A DNA stretch of 64,000 bases from Methanofollis sp. W23 (GCF_017875325.1 NZ_JAGGMN010000001.1:558001-622000); one strand, 5' to 3'. Positions 8,681 to 17,920 are shown, counted from the stretch's first letter. Numbers and translations: made by a program. The notes: generated by a model from the letters alone, not told the origin.

Positions 8681-8911
8681 GGTTCTGGAGAAAATCTCAC
8701 TTGTCGCAGGGAGAATGTGTGTCACCCGCCTTCCTACAGTCTTTCGCCGGGGGCGCGGCCCCAGAACCCCAGGGACCGCGATGAGAACAGGAAGGCAGAA
8801 TAGATGACCATGATGGAGGGGTTGCCGTCCTCGACCTATCGTGTGGGCGGGGGGTTCGGGGGGCAGCACGCCCCCCGCCAGAGAGATTCATCACGAGGAT
8901 TTCTACAGAGT
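8681..8911 (-). repeat. Family A repeat, complete copy, reverse orientation
   Basis: The 231-bp unit is bounded by GGTTCTGGAGAAAATCTC (8681-8698) and GAGGATTTCTACAGAGTT (8894-8911), an imperfect terminal inverted repeat. Inside are GTGTGTCACCCGCCTTCC, the GC hairpin, GGAAGGCAGAATAGATGACC, TTGCCGTCCTCGACCTATCG and the second GGGGGG/CCCCCC hairpin. It is nearly the exact reverse complement of the copy at 55549-55781. Confidence 0.85.
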
Positions 8912-8919
8912 TCTTTTTT

Positions 8920-9125
8920 CGGCTTTGTAGAAAATCTCAGGTTTTTTGGTTTGAGTATGATTCAACCGCCTTCCCTCAATCTTCTCGCCGGGGGCCCTGC
9001 CCCCGGACCCCTGGAATTAAGATAGAGCGGGGAAGGCATATTCGAAATCCTTGAAGGGGAAGTGCCGTCCACAACCAATCGTGACGCATTGGTGACCAGG
9101 GGGCGTGCCGCCCCCCGCCCGAACA
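8920..9125 (-). repeat. Family A repeat, truncated copy next to the previous one
   Basis: It begins GGCTTTGTAGAAAATCTC eight bases after the previous copy ends. The perfect hairpin CCGGGGGC-CCT-GCCCCCGG lies at 8988-9006, followed by AAGATAGAGCGGGGAAGGCA and GTGCCGTCCACAACCAATCG. The final terminal repeat is lost near 9125. Nothing else is seen before the TATA-like CTATATC at 9176 of the hydrolase gene. Confidence 0.75.
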
Positions 9126-9234
9126 AATCTCAGACCCGCCATCGCCCCCACGTCCCGCCCTCCTTCTCAGGCATATCCTATATCTCTCTCTGGAGGCAAC
9201 TGCACCTGATCGGTCGAGATAGAGGAACAGCGAG

Positions 9235-10020
9235 ATGCACACCCTGAGACGCTACGGCGAGAGCCCGTTTTCCATCGCGGTCGTCCACGGCGGCCCGGGC
9301 GCGGCCGGAGAGATGGCGCCGGTTGCCCGTGAACTTTCGTCTGTGGGTGGCGTCCTTGAACCGTTCCAGACGGCGACCACCCTTGAAGGCCAGGTCGAGG
9401 AACTGAAGAATGTTCTGGAGAGCGAAGGGGATCCTCCGGTCACCCTCATCGGTTTTTCGTGGGGGGCATGGCTTGCATGGATCGTGGCCGCCCGGTATCC
9501 TTCGGTCGTGAAAAAACTCATTCTCATCGGGAGCGGCCCGTTTGAAGAGAAGTGTGCCGGGGAGATTATGAGGACCAGACTCGAAAGACTCGGGGACGAC
9601 GAGAGAGAAGAAGTCCTCTCCCTGATGAAAGTCCTGAGCGGTCCGGCCGTGGGGAACCGTGACACCGCTCTGGCCAGGTTCGGGTCCCTCCTCGCCAGGG
9701 CGGACGCCTATGACCCCCTGGCCCATGACGAGGAGGTCGCGGAGTGCCGGTATGAGGTCTATCAGCACGTCTGGAATGAGGCCGATGCGTTGAGGAGCAG
9801 CGGGGAACTGCTGGCATCAGGGGAGCAGATCAAATGTCGGGTCGTCGTGGTCCATGGTGCGTATGACCCGCACCCCTTTGCAGGAACACACCTCCCCCTC
9901 TCCAGGGTTCTCAGAGACGTTCGGTTCATCCTGTTGGAGAAATGTGGCCACCGCCCCTGGACCGAGCGGCACGCAAAAGAGCGATGTTATGATCTCTTGA
10001 AAAACGAGGTTCTGGAGTGA
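9235..10020 (+). CDS. Alpha/beta hydrolase
   Basis: The 261-residue protein has a complete alpha/beta hydrolase layout: the oxyanion HGGPG at 18-22, the nucleophile elbow GFSWG with Ser75, the acid in HGAYDPHP (Asp211) and the base in CGHRPW (His239). The HGGPG motif is shared with proline iminopeptidase-like hydrolases, but the cap region does not identify a substrate. A TATA-like CCTATATC at 9174 lies about 60 bases upstream. The gene stands alone between repeat-filled gaps. The fold and catalytic triad are clear; the reaction is unknown. Confidence 0.88.
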   Translation: MHTLRRYGESPFSIAVVHGGPGAAGEMAPVARELSSVGGVLEPFQTATTLEGQVEELKNVLESEGDPPVTLIGFSWGAWLAWIVAARYPSVVKKLILIGSGPFEEKCAGEIMRTRLERLGDDEREEVLSLMKVLSGPAVGNRDTALARFGSLLARADAYDPLAHDEEVAECRYEVYQHVWNEADALRSSGELLASGEQIKCRVVVVHGAYDPHPFAGTHLPLSRVLRDVRFILLEKCGHRPWTERHAKERCYDLLKNEVLE

Positions 10021-10221
10021 GTGAACCATCGTCCTGTTGGGGCAGCATCTCTGATCGACGTGCCTTCCCAAACCCTTCTCTCGGAGGCGTTGCTCCCGAG
10101 ATCTGTGGGGTGAAGATAGGGATGGGAAGGCAGAGAAAGAAATCGTGATGGAGGTCTTGTTGTCCCTGGCTCTCTTTTCACGAGATTATGGGATACTTTA
10201 TCATGGCCAGGGTGTTCTATT

Positions 10222-10283
10222 GCCTGGGCCCTGTAGAATTGAACATGAACCCTGCGTGGGTTCAAGCATACGGGATGAAAATG
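10222..10283 (+). repeat. Family B hairpin repeat
   Basis: The order is GGGCCCTGTAGAATTGAACA, a hairpin TGAACCC-TGCG-TGGGTTCA, then AGCATACGGGATGAAAAT. The start shares the family A terminal sequence CCTGTAGAA. Confidence 0.7.
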
Positions 10284-10565
10284 ATCTGAATCTCTGGCGC
10301 GTGCATCGAGCCTTGCTCCCCCTTCGAAGCAGGACACCCGGCGGGATCACCACTTCCTTACCGCCCCCAAACCCCTTCGGAATGGCGATTGGGTTGGAAA
10401 GGCAGCAAGAAGCCATGAAGAGAGGCTGCGATCCCCTGCCACTCTTCATCAGCGGGAGGTTTCGGGGGCAGTAAGCTCCCCGGTGGAGGATAAGGTCCAG
10501 AATCCCTGGAAGGAAAGCCTTCAGTTCAAGACGATGGTCGGGTCTCAGGGAGTTTTGGGATATGC

Positions 10566-10612
10566 TCATAGTAATTGAGCATGAACCTGCGGTTCAAGCA
10601 TACGCGATGAAA
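10566..10612 (+). repeat. Family B hairpin repeat
   Basis: TAATTGAGCATGAACC-TGC-GGTTCA is followed by AGCATACGCGATGAAAATT. The hairpin arms TGAACC/GGTTCA are perfect. Confidence 0.7.
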
Positions 10613-10759
10613 ATTGCTTTGATCACAGGGAGGGATCACCCAATCGCCGTCCCTCGGCTATCTTCTCTCTGTCGGGGGTTCCGGGAGGCACGGCCCCCGT
10701 CACAAACATGAGGGAAGGCGTTGGATCTGGTTCACCGGGGGGTGAGGTGAGTGATGAAA

Positions 10760-10815
10760 AAGTGATTTTGTAGAATCGGGCATGAACTCGGGGTTCAAGC
10801 ATACGGGATGAAAAT
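10760..10815 (+). repeat. Family B hairpin repeat
   Basis: GATTTTGTAGAATCGGGCA is followed by TGAAC-TCGGG-GTTCA and AGCATACGGGATGAAAATTC, the same order as the other B copies. Confidence 0.7.
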
Positions 10816-11207
10816 TCTTGTTGGTCTCTAGTGAGTGGAATCCTTATTCCCTCTTCGGAGCAGGACACCGCATAGGATCATTACGTCATTGCCGCCCCTG
10901 CCTATCCTCGCCGTGGGGGGTCCGGGGGCACTCGCCCCCCGGTGGCGAGATTGCGGTGAAGAGTCGCGACGAGGGCGGCACGTCTGATCGACCTGCCTTC
11001 GCGCACCCTCCTGCCTGGGGTGAGTGCCGCCCGGACCCCCAGGACCACGATGGGGCTGGGGGACCGAGCCCCCCGTCGAAGAGAGCCATCAAGAGGGGTT
11101 CTACAGAGCCGAAAAAGGATGTTTTCTACAGGTCTTTGGCCGGGTACATTTTATTGGGCGACCTTTTGATTCTGACTTCCCACTTATTCGTCGCCAGACT
11201 CGTTCAC

Positions 11208-12437
11208 TCACTCGCTCCCGTACTGATTGAGCACATGGATCAGCGCGGCGAAGCCCTCCATCTCCATCAGCAGGACATCGTCCCTGCGCATCCCCATCGA
11301 GGTCTCGGCATCGGCGGTGAGCATCTCGGGACCGCGGACGACCGTGCGGGCAACGCCGTCGCGGGAGAGCACTTTTGTGGCTTCCCGGTCATGGACAAAG
11401 GCACGCCCAGGGATGATCACCGCCTCGTCGAGCGTGGAAGGGTCGAGGGCTGCAAGGTCGTCGCGGGTGATGAGACAGGCGATCTCCTTGGGCGCGGCCA
11501 CCACCCGGCACCCCCCGCCGCAGGCGTCGAGCACCTGCTGGATGTACGGCGTGGCGATGCTCCCGCTGACCACCGTCGCCCGCCGCCGCACTCTCGGGAG
11601 TCTGGCCAGGAGGCCGGGTTCTTTGAGGATGGCGAAGGGGGACCCGATCTCAGGGTCCCAGAGGGGCGTGCCGCTGATCTTGAGGGAATGAGAGGCGGCC
11701 AATGCGGTGACCCTCTCCCTGAAAGCCTCCACGCTCTCGACCTCCTGCCCCTCGATGACCGGGGCGTTCCCAAGGATCAACCCCTGCTCGGTGGTGTTTG
11801 CAAACCGCATCAGGATCAGCCCCTTCGCCCCCGCGTCCTCCAGCCACGCACACGTCTCCTCGAGTTTCTCGCCGTCGTTGACGCCCGGGATCACCAACGC
11901 CGCCGCATAGACATCGATCTCCTCGCAGAGCCTGCGCATCACCGCAAGCGAAGCCTCGGGCGTAGGATCGTGCATATAGCGCCGGCGGAGTTCGGGGTCG
12001 GCCGAGAAGATGGTGTACGAGACCTCGGTAAGACCGTTCTCGATGAGCATATCGGCGATGCCGGGGTCGTCAAACCCCTTCCCGCTCGTATATCCGATAT
12101 GGAGCGGGGCCTCCATGCTCCCGAGCAGTTCGACCAGGTCGGTGAATTCAGGGTAACAACTCGGGTCGCCGCCGCCGCTGATCGTGATGCGGCTGATCTC
12201 GCCGGAGAGCATCTGGAGGTTGGCAAGGATATCATCTGCAACCGTGGAGAGGGGTTTGAACCCGCGGTACTGCTCCTTCACCCCGCGGGTGCAGTAGTCG
12301 CAGCCCACCTTGAAGGGGGGACAGTACTGGCATCCGAAGGGTGCGACGTCGCCGACGTGCTTGAAATAACAGTACTCGCAAAACCCCCGGCAATCGACAC
12401 CGGGCCGGCCCCCGATATCCACGGTCAACTGAGCCAT
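11208..12437 (-). CDS. mmp10: McrA-arginine methyltransferase Mmp10 (radical SAM)
   Basis: The 409-residue protein matches methanogenesis marker protein 10, the cobalamin-dependent radical SAM enzyme that C-methylates an active-site arginine of methyl-coenzyme M reductase subunit McrA. The radical SAM cluster motif CRGFCEYC (Cys16, Cys20, Cys23) is followed by a second Cys-rich stretch, FGCQYCPPFKVGCDYC (36, 39, 46, 49). SGGGDPSCYPE is the SAM-binding GGE-like segment. The length fits the family. The ATG at 12437 follows a TATA-like GCATTTAACC about 30 bases upstream. The gene stands alone. Its presence identifies the organism as a methanogen. Confidence 0.93.
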   Translation of the reverse strand: MAQLTVDIGGRPGVDCRGFCEYCYFKHVGDVAPFGCQYCPPFKVGCDYCTRGVKEQYRGFKPLSTVADDILANLQMLSGEISRITISGGGDPSCYPEFTDLVELLGSMEAPLHIGYTSGKGFDDPGIADMLIENGLTEVSYTIFSADPELRRRYMHDPTPEASLAVMRRLCEEIDVYAAALVIPGVNDGEKLEETCAWLEDAGAKGLILMRFANTTEQGLILGNAPVIEGQEVESVEAFRERVTALAASHSLKISGTPLWDPEIGSPFAILKEPGLLARLPRVRRRATVVSGSIATPYIQQVLDACGGGCRVVAAPKEIACLITRDDLAALDPSTLDEAVIIPGRAFVHDREATKVLSRDGVARTVVRGPEMLTADAETSMGMRRDDVLLMEMEGFAALIHVLNQYGSE

Positions 12438-12515
12438 CTGCTAATTCTTTCTGTTATGCAAGGTTAAATGCTCTGGGATCGCCGTGCGCCTGAAGAATAA
12501 AAGAGGTCGTCCCGG

Positions 12516-12560
12516 TTCTGTAGAATCAGGCATGAACCCTGGACTCAGGCATACAGGGAG
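12516..12560 (+). repeat. Family B hairpin repeat, degenerate
   Basis: GGTTCTGTAGAATCAGGCATG is followed by AACCCTGGACTCAGGCATACA. It lies between Mmp10 and the secreted protein gene. No gene is seen in 12438-12630. Confidence 0.6.
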
Positions 12561-12630
12561 CATATCCCACAACTCTCTTGGGGAGATGGTTTTGAGAGAG
12601 GCTTGAAGAGGGGGACCAGGCCGTGGCAGG

Positions 12631-14208
12631 TCACCTGAACCGCTTCCGGCCAAAGGCGATCCCGATGCCGAGGAGGGCGATCAGGAGGACCGTCAGATAC
12701 CCGAGCACCGCCGGCAGTTTTCCGGCAGGTTCGGCAGGATCTTTTGAGGAGTCTTCCCAGACCCCGATCTCTTTGACGGCGGCGGCACCCCCTGGATTTT
12801 TCACCTCGCCCTCGCTGCTCTTCGGGGCCATCGTCTGTATCTCGATCATCTCCTCGCAGGGACCGACACGCTTCGACGGGCCTGACCAGTCGCTGCTCCC
12901 GCCGCCGTCATGCGACCTCCCCGGCCGTGCGTTCGCACCGACGGCGATCTCTTCCTGGTCGAAGGCAAAGACTGCCCCGTCCCTGCCGGCGCCGCAGAGC
13001 GTGACGATGTAGATCCCTTCAGTCAGACCGGAGAGTGCCGACGCCGGGACGGTGACCTCCTGCCCCTCGCCGACACCAGAGGTCCCGTAGCCCGCGGAGA
13101 CCGGGAGGACCGCACCAGAGTCGCCGCCCCCCTTCGCGGCACCATCGGCACGCAATGTACACCTGACCGGACGCTCCTCCACGCCATCTCCGGGCACCTT
13201 CTGGATGAGGAAATCGATGAGAGAGACCGGGAAAACTCGAGGATGATCGATCATCGCCATGATAGTCTTGCAGTCAACCCTCATCTCGGCTTCATAGGAG
13301 GTATCTTTTCTGAAGATGAAGTACACCATCCCATCAAGAGATTCCCCGTCTTCAAAACCGAGGGTGACATTACCCCCGGCATAGGTCGCAGGAACGTCTC
13401 CGCCATTCCAGGTCATCGCACGGTCCTGGTCCATGACAAATACCGGCGTCATACCCAGGACCTCCATGGCACACGTCTCCTGGTCGTACCTGAAGGCGCA
13501 CCAGAGGTACTCGCCTGGCGGGGGGAGAGTCCCGGGGTGTGCCTCTCCCATGGCACGTGCCCGCGCTGGGTCGACCGAAAATCTGCCGAGGTCGACGCGG
13601 GTGTTCGCCATGGTCGCGGCAGAGTCGCAGGGGTCATACCCGGTCCCGTTGAACTCTCCCCAGGATATGTACTCGCCGGACCTCGGGTTTATGTAGACGA
13701 TCCCTCTGGGAGCGTACAGGTACATCGTATCGGTGCCTGCGAAGAGGGCTTCATATGTGGGTGTGCCCTGAACCTCCGGCGGAATTCTCATCAGGACGAC
13801 GTTCCCGGTCTTTCCTGGTATCGCCGTTGAAACCGACGGGACCACCGACCTTCTGTAGACCGGATAGGTCTGCACTCCGGTCCAGTCGACCCCTGGAACG
13901 CTGCGGGTCGTGACCGTATATCTCTCCCCTCTGATGGTGGCGTCAGGAAAATCCCTGGAGACAGCCCTGACCGCTGGACAGGCGAGCACCTTCTGGTCAT
14001 CCCCGGTGGTGCTGTCCAGCATGGTCCTGGTGACTGCAGGGTCGATGAGGTCGAGGAACGAGACCTCTGAAACTTCGAGTCCGTTGCATTCCAGGGGCTC
14101 GGAACACGTGATAAGCACCACAGGGTCGGCGGCCAGGGCCGCCGGCACGGTCCAGAAGAGCAGAGCGAGTAGAAATAGGGCCTGCCTGTACCGTATAAAT
14201 GATTTCAT
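12631..14208 (-). CDS. Cell-surface protein with C-terminal membrane anchor
   Basis: The 525-residue protein starts with a signal peptide (hydrophobic residues ~8-26, ending ALAADP) and ends with one membrane helix (~500-517) plus a basic tail GRKRFR, so the bulk is outside the cell. The large ectodomain has several Cys residues and a Gly/Ser-rich linker (GRSHDGGGSSDWSG) before the anchor. It resembles extracellular proteins common in methanogens, but I cannot name a domain with certainty. The ATG at 14208 has GGGGGGAG just upstream and a TATA-like TTATATAC ~35 bases further. It lies downstream of the MoxR operon with its own promoter. Confidence 0.75.
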   Translation of the reverse strand: MKSFIRYRQALFLLALLFWTVPAALAADPVVLITCSEPLECNGLEVSEVSFLDLIDPAVTRTMLDSTTGDDQKVLACPAVRAVSRDFPDATIRGERYTVTTRSVPGVDWTGVQTYPVYRRSVVPSVSTAIPGKTGNVVLMRIPPEVQGTPTYEALFAGTDTMYLYAPRGIVYINPRSGEYISWGEFNGTGYDPCDSAATMANTRVDLGRFSVDPARARAMGEAHPGTLPPPGEYLWCAFRYDQETCAMEVLGMTPVFVMDQDRAMTWNGGDVPATYAGGNVTLGFEDGESLDGMVYFIFRKDTSYEAEMRVDCKTIMAMIDHPRVFPVSLIDFLIQKVPGDGVEERPVRCTLRADGAAKGGGDSGAVLPVSAGYGTSGVGEGQEVTVPASALSGLTEGIYIVTLCGAGRDGAVFAFDQEEIAVGANARPGRSHDGGGSSDWSGPSKRVGPCEEMIEIQTMAPKSSEGEVKNPGGAAAVKEIGVWEDSSKDPAEPAGKLPAVLGYLTVLLIALLGIGIAFGRKRFR

Positions 14209-14415
14209 TCTCCCCCCTCAGGTGTACGACAGGAGACGGTTATAGTATATAACTATTTGCTGCCGCCGGAGATCTCCAAAAAGAATAAATACATTTTATG
14301 GTGTTGTAGAACTCCTCGCCAATTCTCGGTGCAGGCGTGACACGACCGTCGGTCATCATGCCTCCGCAAAAACCGCCCACACCCTGGATGCGGGGGACCC
14401 GCCCCTCCTGCACAC

Positions 14416-15186
14416 TCATCCAGGGAAAGAGTACACCACGGTCAGGTCGCCCCGCCTCTCGTCGACCTGCACCTTCGAGAGCATACACGGCCTCTGGAAC
14501 CCTTCGGCCAGGATACAGGCGACAAGGCTGCAGAACGGGCACCCGACCATGGTGCAGCACTTCGGGGACTCGGCACGTACGGCGGTGCAGCAGGAGAGCA
14601 GTCTGAACTTCTCCAGGGTCACGACGACCGCCTCGCCGCTCCGTTCCGCGACGGTGTGTTCGGCCACCTCCAGGACGTCTGAGCAGACCTCCTGGACGCA
14701 GGTGAGGAGGTCCTGCTCGTCGGTCGGGACCATGAGGCGTGCCTCCCGCTTCAACTGCTCAAGGAGTGGGAGCCCCATCGGGACAAAGACCAGTCCCTCA
14801 GATCCGTCGTCGGTGGCAAACGAGAAATCGTCCCTGACCGGTACGCCATGATATGACCCCGCCGGGATGAACTGGAGAGGAGGACGGGTCGTCTCGCGGG
14901 GAAGATAGACCCCGTCCCCCATCAGCCCGAGGTCTGAGGCCACCCTGCTGAGGTTGATGGTGCCGGCGGCAGGGAGGGCACCGACATATCTGGGGTCGAA
15001 AGGCTCGCCTTTTGAGAGCGTGAGGAGGAAGACCCCGCCGATAAACGAGGTGATCCCGCTCAGGACCAGTGTCGCGCTGGTCAGGTCGCCCCGGTCACTG
15101 AGAGAGGCGATGACCAGCACCAGGGCGGCAGCCGCGATCAGCACCGCCCCTGCCAGGAAATAATCGTTGTAGCCGTCTTCTTTCAT
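14416..15186 (-). CDS. Two-helix membrane protein with Cys-rich C-terminus
   Basis: This 256-residue protein is the last gene of the seven-gene minus-strand operon. Its ATG overlaps the previous stop as ATGA (15183-15186), so translation is probably coupled. Two hydrophobic helices (about residues 10-30 and 40-58) are followed by a soluble domain. Near the C-terminus is a dense Cys cluster: LLSCCTAV, PKCCTMVGCPFCSLVAC and RPCML, nine Cys in about 45 residues. This could bind a metal or an iron-sulfur cluster, or form disulfides; which one depends on topology, which I cannot settle. The family is not recognised. Confidence 0.75.
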   Translation of the reverse strand: MKEDGYNDYFLAGAVLIAAAALVLVIASLSDRGDLTSATLVLSGITSFIGGVFLLTLSKGEPFDPRYVGALPAAGTINLSRVASDLGLMGDGVYLPRETTRPPLQFIPAGSYHGVPVRDDFSFATDDGSEGLVFVPMGLPLLEQLKREARLMVPTDEQDLLTCVQEVCSDVLEVAEHTVAERSGEAVVVTLEKFRLLSCCTAVRAESPKCCTMVGCPFCSLVACILAEGFQRPCMLSKVQVDERRGDLTVVYSFPG

Positions 15187-15632
15187 GATCCGATCTCCAG
15201 TCTGGATCTCATCTGGCGTTCGAGAAGCCATACCAGGAAAAATGCCAGGAGCACCATCCCGCCCCCTGCAAGCAGTGCAGGGCCGACCTTTCCCAGGGCG
15301 GCGATCAGCGCCCCGGCCCCCAGGATGCACCCCGCCCCCACGCCCACCTCGCCGACTCCTGGCGTCGACGGGGCCTGGGCGAGGGCGCCCGCCGCCGCCC
15401 AACACACCAGGACCTGGAGGAGGACGGCACCTCCCCATGACGCCTCCGCCGTGACCAGCACCAATGGTTCGCCGCCGCAGAAGAGCAGGAGCCAGCCGTC
15501 AGGCCCCCAGTCCCGCGCCAGGCGGAGGACCCCGAGATAAAGGAGCGAGAAGACCAGGGTCTCAGGCACGAGCCCAGAGAGAAGCCCGATCCCCAGGGCA
15601 AGGGGGACCGGGAGGAAGAGGACCGGCCTCAC
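15183..15632 (-). CDS. Small multi-pass membrane protein of MoxR operon
   Basis: The 149-residue protein is almost entirely hydrophobic, with four or five predicted helices and a basic C-terminal end (ERQMRSRLEIGS). I place the start at the GTG at 15632, whose GTGA overlaps the stop of the DUF58 gene; longer starts would run through DUF58 coding sequence. The downstream gene overlaps it by four bases. No domain is recognised. Its position within an operon of MoxR, DUF58 and DUF4129-like genes suggests an envelope complex partner (inference). Confidence 0.72.
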   Translation of the reverse strand: MRPVLFLPVPLALGIGLLSGLVPETLVFSLLYLGVLRLARDWGPDGWLLLFCGGEPLVLVTAEASWGGAVLLQVLVCWAAAGALAQAPSTPGVGEVGVGAGCILGAGALIAALGKVGPALLAGGGMVLLAFFLVWLLERQMRSRLEIGS

Positions 15633-16945
15633 CGGATCACCTCTGCTCCTTTGAGAGGGGGGGTTCTTCCGGCGACCCCGGCCCACCCGTGTCCGTTCTG
15701 TTTCCAGAGGTCCACCTGGACCCCGACATATTCTGCGATATAGACGACAAACTCGAGGTGACTCTGGTCGCCGCCGTCCTTGCAGGAAAATAGTTCGATA
15801 TGGTGCGGTCTGAGTCGCCATACCGCCTGTGCCACCTGCCGCTCATAGACTGTCTGCTCCCGTCCCCTGAGCACCGACCCATAGGCCGCCGCCAGTCTCT
15901 CGCGATAGGCGGGGGCGGCACCATGACCGTTTCCATTCCCATTCCCTGAACGGTGCATGATGGCGTTCAGGTCGGCCCTGAGGGAGGGAGGCGTGCGGGC
16001 ACGGTAAAAATGCGCTTCTTCTGTCGCTTTGCCCGCACTCCTGGCAAGCGCCTGCATGGCCCGTGCATAATCGGCTTCAAGGGGCAGATAGACCAGGAGG
16101 TTTGGGCCCCTCACCGCCATCAGGGAGGCGCGGCCATGTCTCTCCACCGAGGCCGCGATCGCACCCCGCACCGCCTCTTTCATGGCGGCCTGGGCACGGG
16201 AGCTGGCACCTTTCCTGGGGAGGTCGACAAAGATGAGTGGAGGGCGGGCCTCTTCGTCGGCATAGACCCTGACATAGAGAGACCCCTGTTTTGCTGAGAT
16301 CTTCCAGTCGATCGTGCGTATGTCGTCGCCGGTCCCAAACTTCCTGAAAGAACGGACCGTCTCCCCGGTGTTTGCGAGGGAAGGGCGGGAGACAGGCCTG
16401 GCGTCGCGCCGCCCCCCTTCCCTGGAGAGAAACCGACGCTCCTGACGCACCTCCAGGGTGGGGAGGCGTACCTCTTCTCCTTTGAAGGTCGCGGCCCTGG
16501 GGAAAAAGGGGTCATGGATCCTGAGCGCGACCCCCCTGAAGAAGACCTCCCCCTCGGTCGGGACGGTCATCGAGTAGGAGATAACGCCCTCCTCAGTCAA
16601 CGGCCCGAGACAGGTGATAGAGGGCGATCCCCTCACCACCTCCACCCCGGCAGGGGGGAGGTCCTCGACCTCGACCTGGCAGCCGCGGGGAAATGTGCCG
16701 TTGACCCGCACCTGCACGCCGACCGTTGCGTCCTGTCTCACCACCGCCGCATCCACCGTCCTCGTAGTCTCCAGACTGCCGGCGACCATGGCAAACCTGC
16801 GAGAGGTCGCAGCATACCTGACCAGAAGAAATGTCCCGACGGCGCACGCTCCAAGGGCGGCGGCGCGGCTCTCTGCCAGGAGCGAGAGTCCTGCAAGTAT
16901 CCCGAGAACCCCCAGACCCCCGTAGGTACTGCTCCCGACAGACAC
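15629..16945 (-). CDS. DUF58 domain protein
   Basis: The 438-residue protein has two N-terminal membrane helices (~8-45), a beta-rich region, and the DUF58 core RSFRKFGTGDDIRTIDWK followed by ISAKQGSLYVRVYADEEARP. A von Willebrand A-like fold continues with LIFVDLPRKG. DUF58 proteins occur with MoxR ATPases and are thought to act as their membrane-linked partners, probably as metal-dependent assembly or quality-control factors (known association, unknown reaction). The GTG start at 16945 follows the MoxR stop codon with no gap. Confidence 0.88.
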   Translation of the reverse strand: MSVGSSTYGGLGVLGILAGLSLLAESRAAALGACAVGTFLLVRYAATSRRFAMVAGSLETTRTVDAAVVRQDATVGVQVRVNGTFPRGCQVEVEDLPPAGVEVVRGSPSITCLGPLTEEGVISYSMTVPTEGEVFFRGVALRIHDPFFPRAATFKGEEVRLPTLEVRQERRFLSREGGRRDARPVSRPSLANTGETVRSFRKFGTGDDIRTIDWKISAKQGSLYVRVYADEEARPPLIFVDLPRKGASSRAQAAMKEAVRGAIAASVERHGRASLMAVRGPNLLVYLPLEADYARAMQALARSAGKATEEAHFYRARTPPSLRADLNAIMHRSGNGNGNGHGAAPAYRERLAAAYGSVLRGREQTVYERQVAQAVWRLRPHHIELFSCKDGGDQSHLEFVVYIAEYVGVQVDLWKQNGHGWAGVAGRTPPLKGAEVIR

Positions 16946-17920
16946 CTATCGCACCTCGACGGCGGCAAGGATCTCGTCGGTGATCTCGTGGGCGGTCACG
17001 CCCCCGAGGTCGGCCTCGCGCCTCATGATGAGACGGTGGGGAAGGGCAAGACGCGCAGCGCACTTGATGTCGTCAGGGACCACATAGGCCCGGCCGTCCA
17101 GGGCGGCAAGGGCCTTGCCTCCCCGCACCAGGGCGATGGACGCCCTCGGGCTTGCGCCAAGCCAGATGTCAGGGTGGTTCCTGGTGGCAAGGACGATGTC
17201 CCTGATATACTGGAGGACCGGGTCTTCCATCCCGACCGCCCTGACGACCCTGACAAACCGCACAATCCGGGCGGGGGAGAGCACCGGGGTGACCCTGGTG
17301 CTGAACGTCTCCCAGTCAAGAAAACCGGTGCTCTCCCGCCTGATGATCTCGAGTTCTCCCTCGGCGTCCAGATAGTCGAGCCTTGCACTGAACATAAACC
17401 TGTCTTTCTGCGCCTCGATGAGGGGGAAAGTTCCTTCGAACTCGTACGGGTTCTGGGTCGCGACCACAAAGAAGGGGCTTGCAAAACGGTGCAGCGTACC
17501 GTCGATCGTGGCCTGCCGTTCACTCATCGCCTCGATAAAAGCGCTCTGCGTCCGCGGGCTGACCCGGTTCATCTCATCGATCAGGACAAAATTCGAGAAG
17601 ATCGGACCCTCTCTCAGGACAAAGTCCCTGCGTTCAGGGTCATAGACCCGCACCCCGATGATGTCGGCTGGCTGCATATCGACCGCACACTGGACCCGGC
17701 TGAACTCGCATCCGGAGAGGAGGGCGATCGTCTTTGCAATGACGGTCTTGGCCGTGCCCGGTACGCCTTCGAGGAGGATATGCCCCTCACAGAGCATCCC
17801 CATATAGATCATCCTGATGAGAGGTTCGTTTCCGACCACGAACCGGCCCATGCTCTCGGTCATGTTCTGATAGGTCTCAGCGATGACATCCAGTTCTGTT
17901 GCGACATGATCAGGTTCCAT
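16946..17920 (-). CDS. MoxR family AAA+ ATPase
   Basis: The 324-residue ATPase has Walker A GVPGTAKT (52-59), Walker B VLIDEMNR (Asp115, Glu116), sensor 1 ATQNP and a C-terminal lid with LGASPRASIAL. MoxR ATPases work as chaperones that mature or activate partner complexes, typically with DUF58/VWA proteins encoded next door, as here. The ATG at 17920 is used because the family N-terminus begins there; the gene overlaps the upstream DUF4350-like gene by 11 bases. The specific client in this organism is unknown; the membrane proteins of this operon are candidates. Confidence 0.93.
   Translation of the reverse strand: MEPDHVATELDVIAETYQNMTESMGRFVVGNEPLIRMIYMGMLCEGHILLEGVPGTAKTVIAKTIALLSGCEFSRVQCAVDMQPADIIGVRVYDPERRDFVLREGPIFSNFVLIDEMNRVSPRTQSAFIEAMSERQATIDGTLHRFASPFFVVATQNPYEFEGTFPLIEAQKDRFMFSARLDYLDAEGELEIIRRESTGFLDWETFSTRVTPVLSPARIVRFVRVVRAVGMEDPVLQYIRDIVLATRNHPDIWLGASPRASIALVRGGKALAALDGRAYVVPDDIKCAARLALPHRLIMRREADLGGVTAHEITDEILAAVEVR

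Larger units (their letters stand above)
10021..11207. other. Gene-free gap filled with repeat mosaic
   Basis: I find no convincing gene in this 1.2-kb convergent gap. It contains a degenerate reverse family A piece (10040-10170), three family B hairpin copies (10222-10283, 10566-10612, 10760-10815), a reverse family D piece (10482-10530) and a composite A piece ending in an intact terminal repeat GAGGGGTTCTACAGAGCC (11093-11110). Short open frames here run across repeat sequence and have no ribosome sites. Confidence 0.7.

Noticed and set aside
8681-9125. Repeats considered as a CRISPR array
   Set aside because: Units are ~230 bp, palindromic, in mixed orientation and widely scattered. There are no short direct repeats with unique spacers and no cas genes.
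10818-12467. A 549-codon plus-strand frame over Mmp10
   Set aside because: Most of it is antisense to the well-supported Mmp10 gene, and its beginning runs through repeat sequence.
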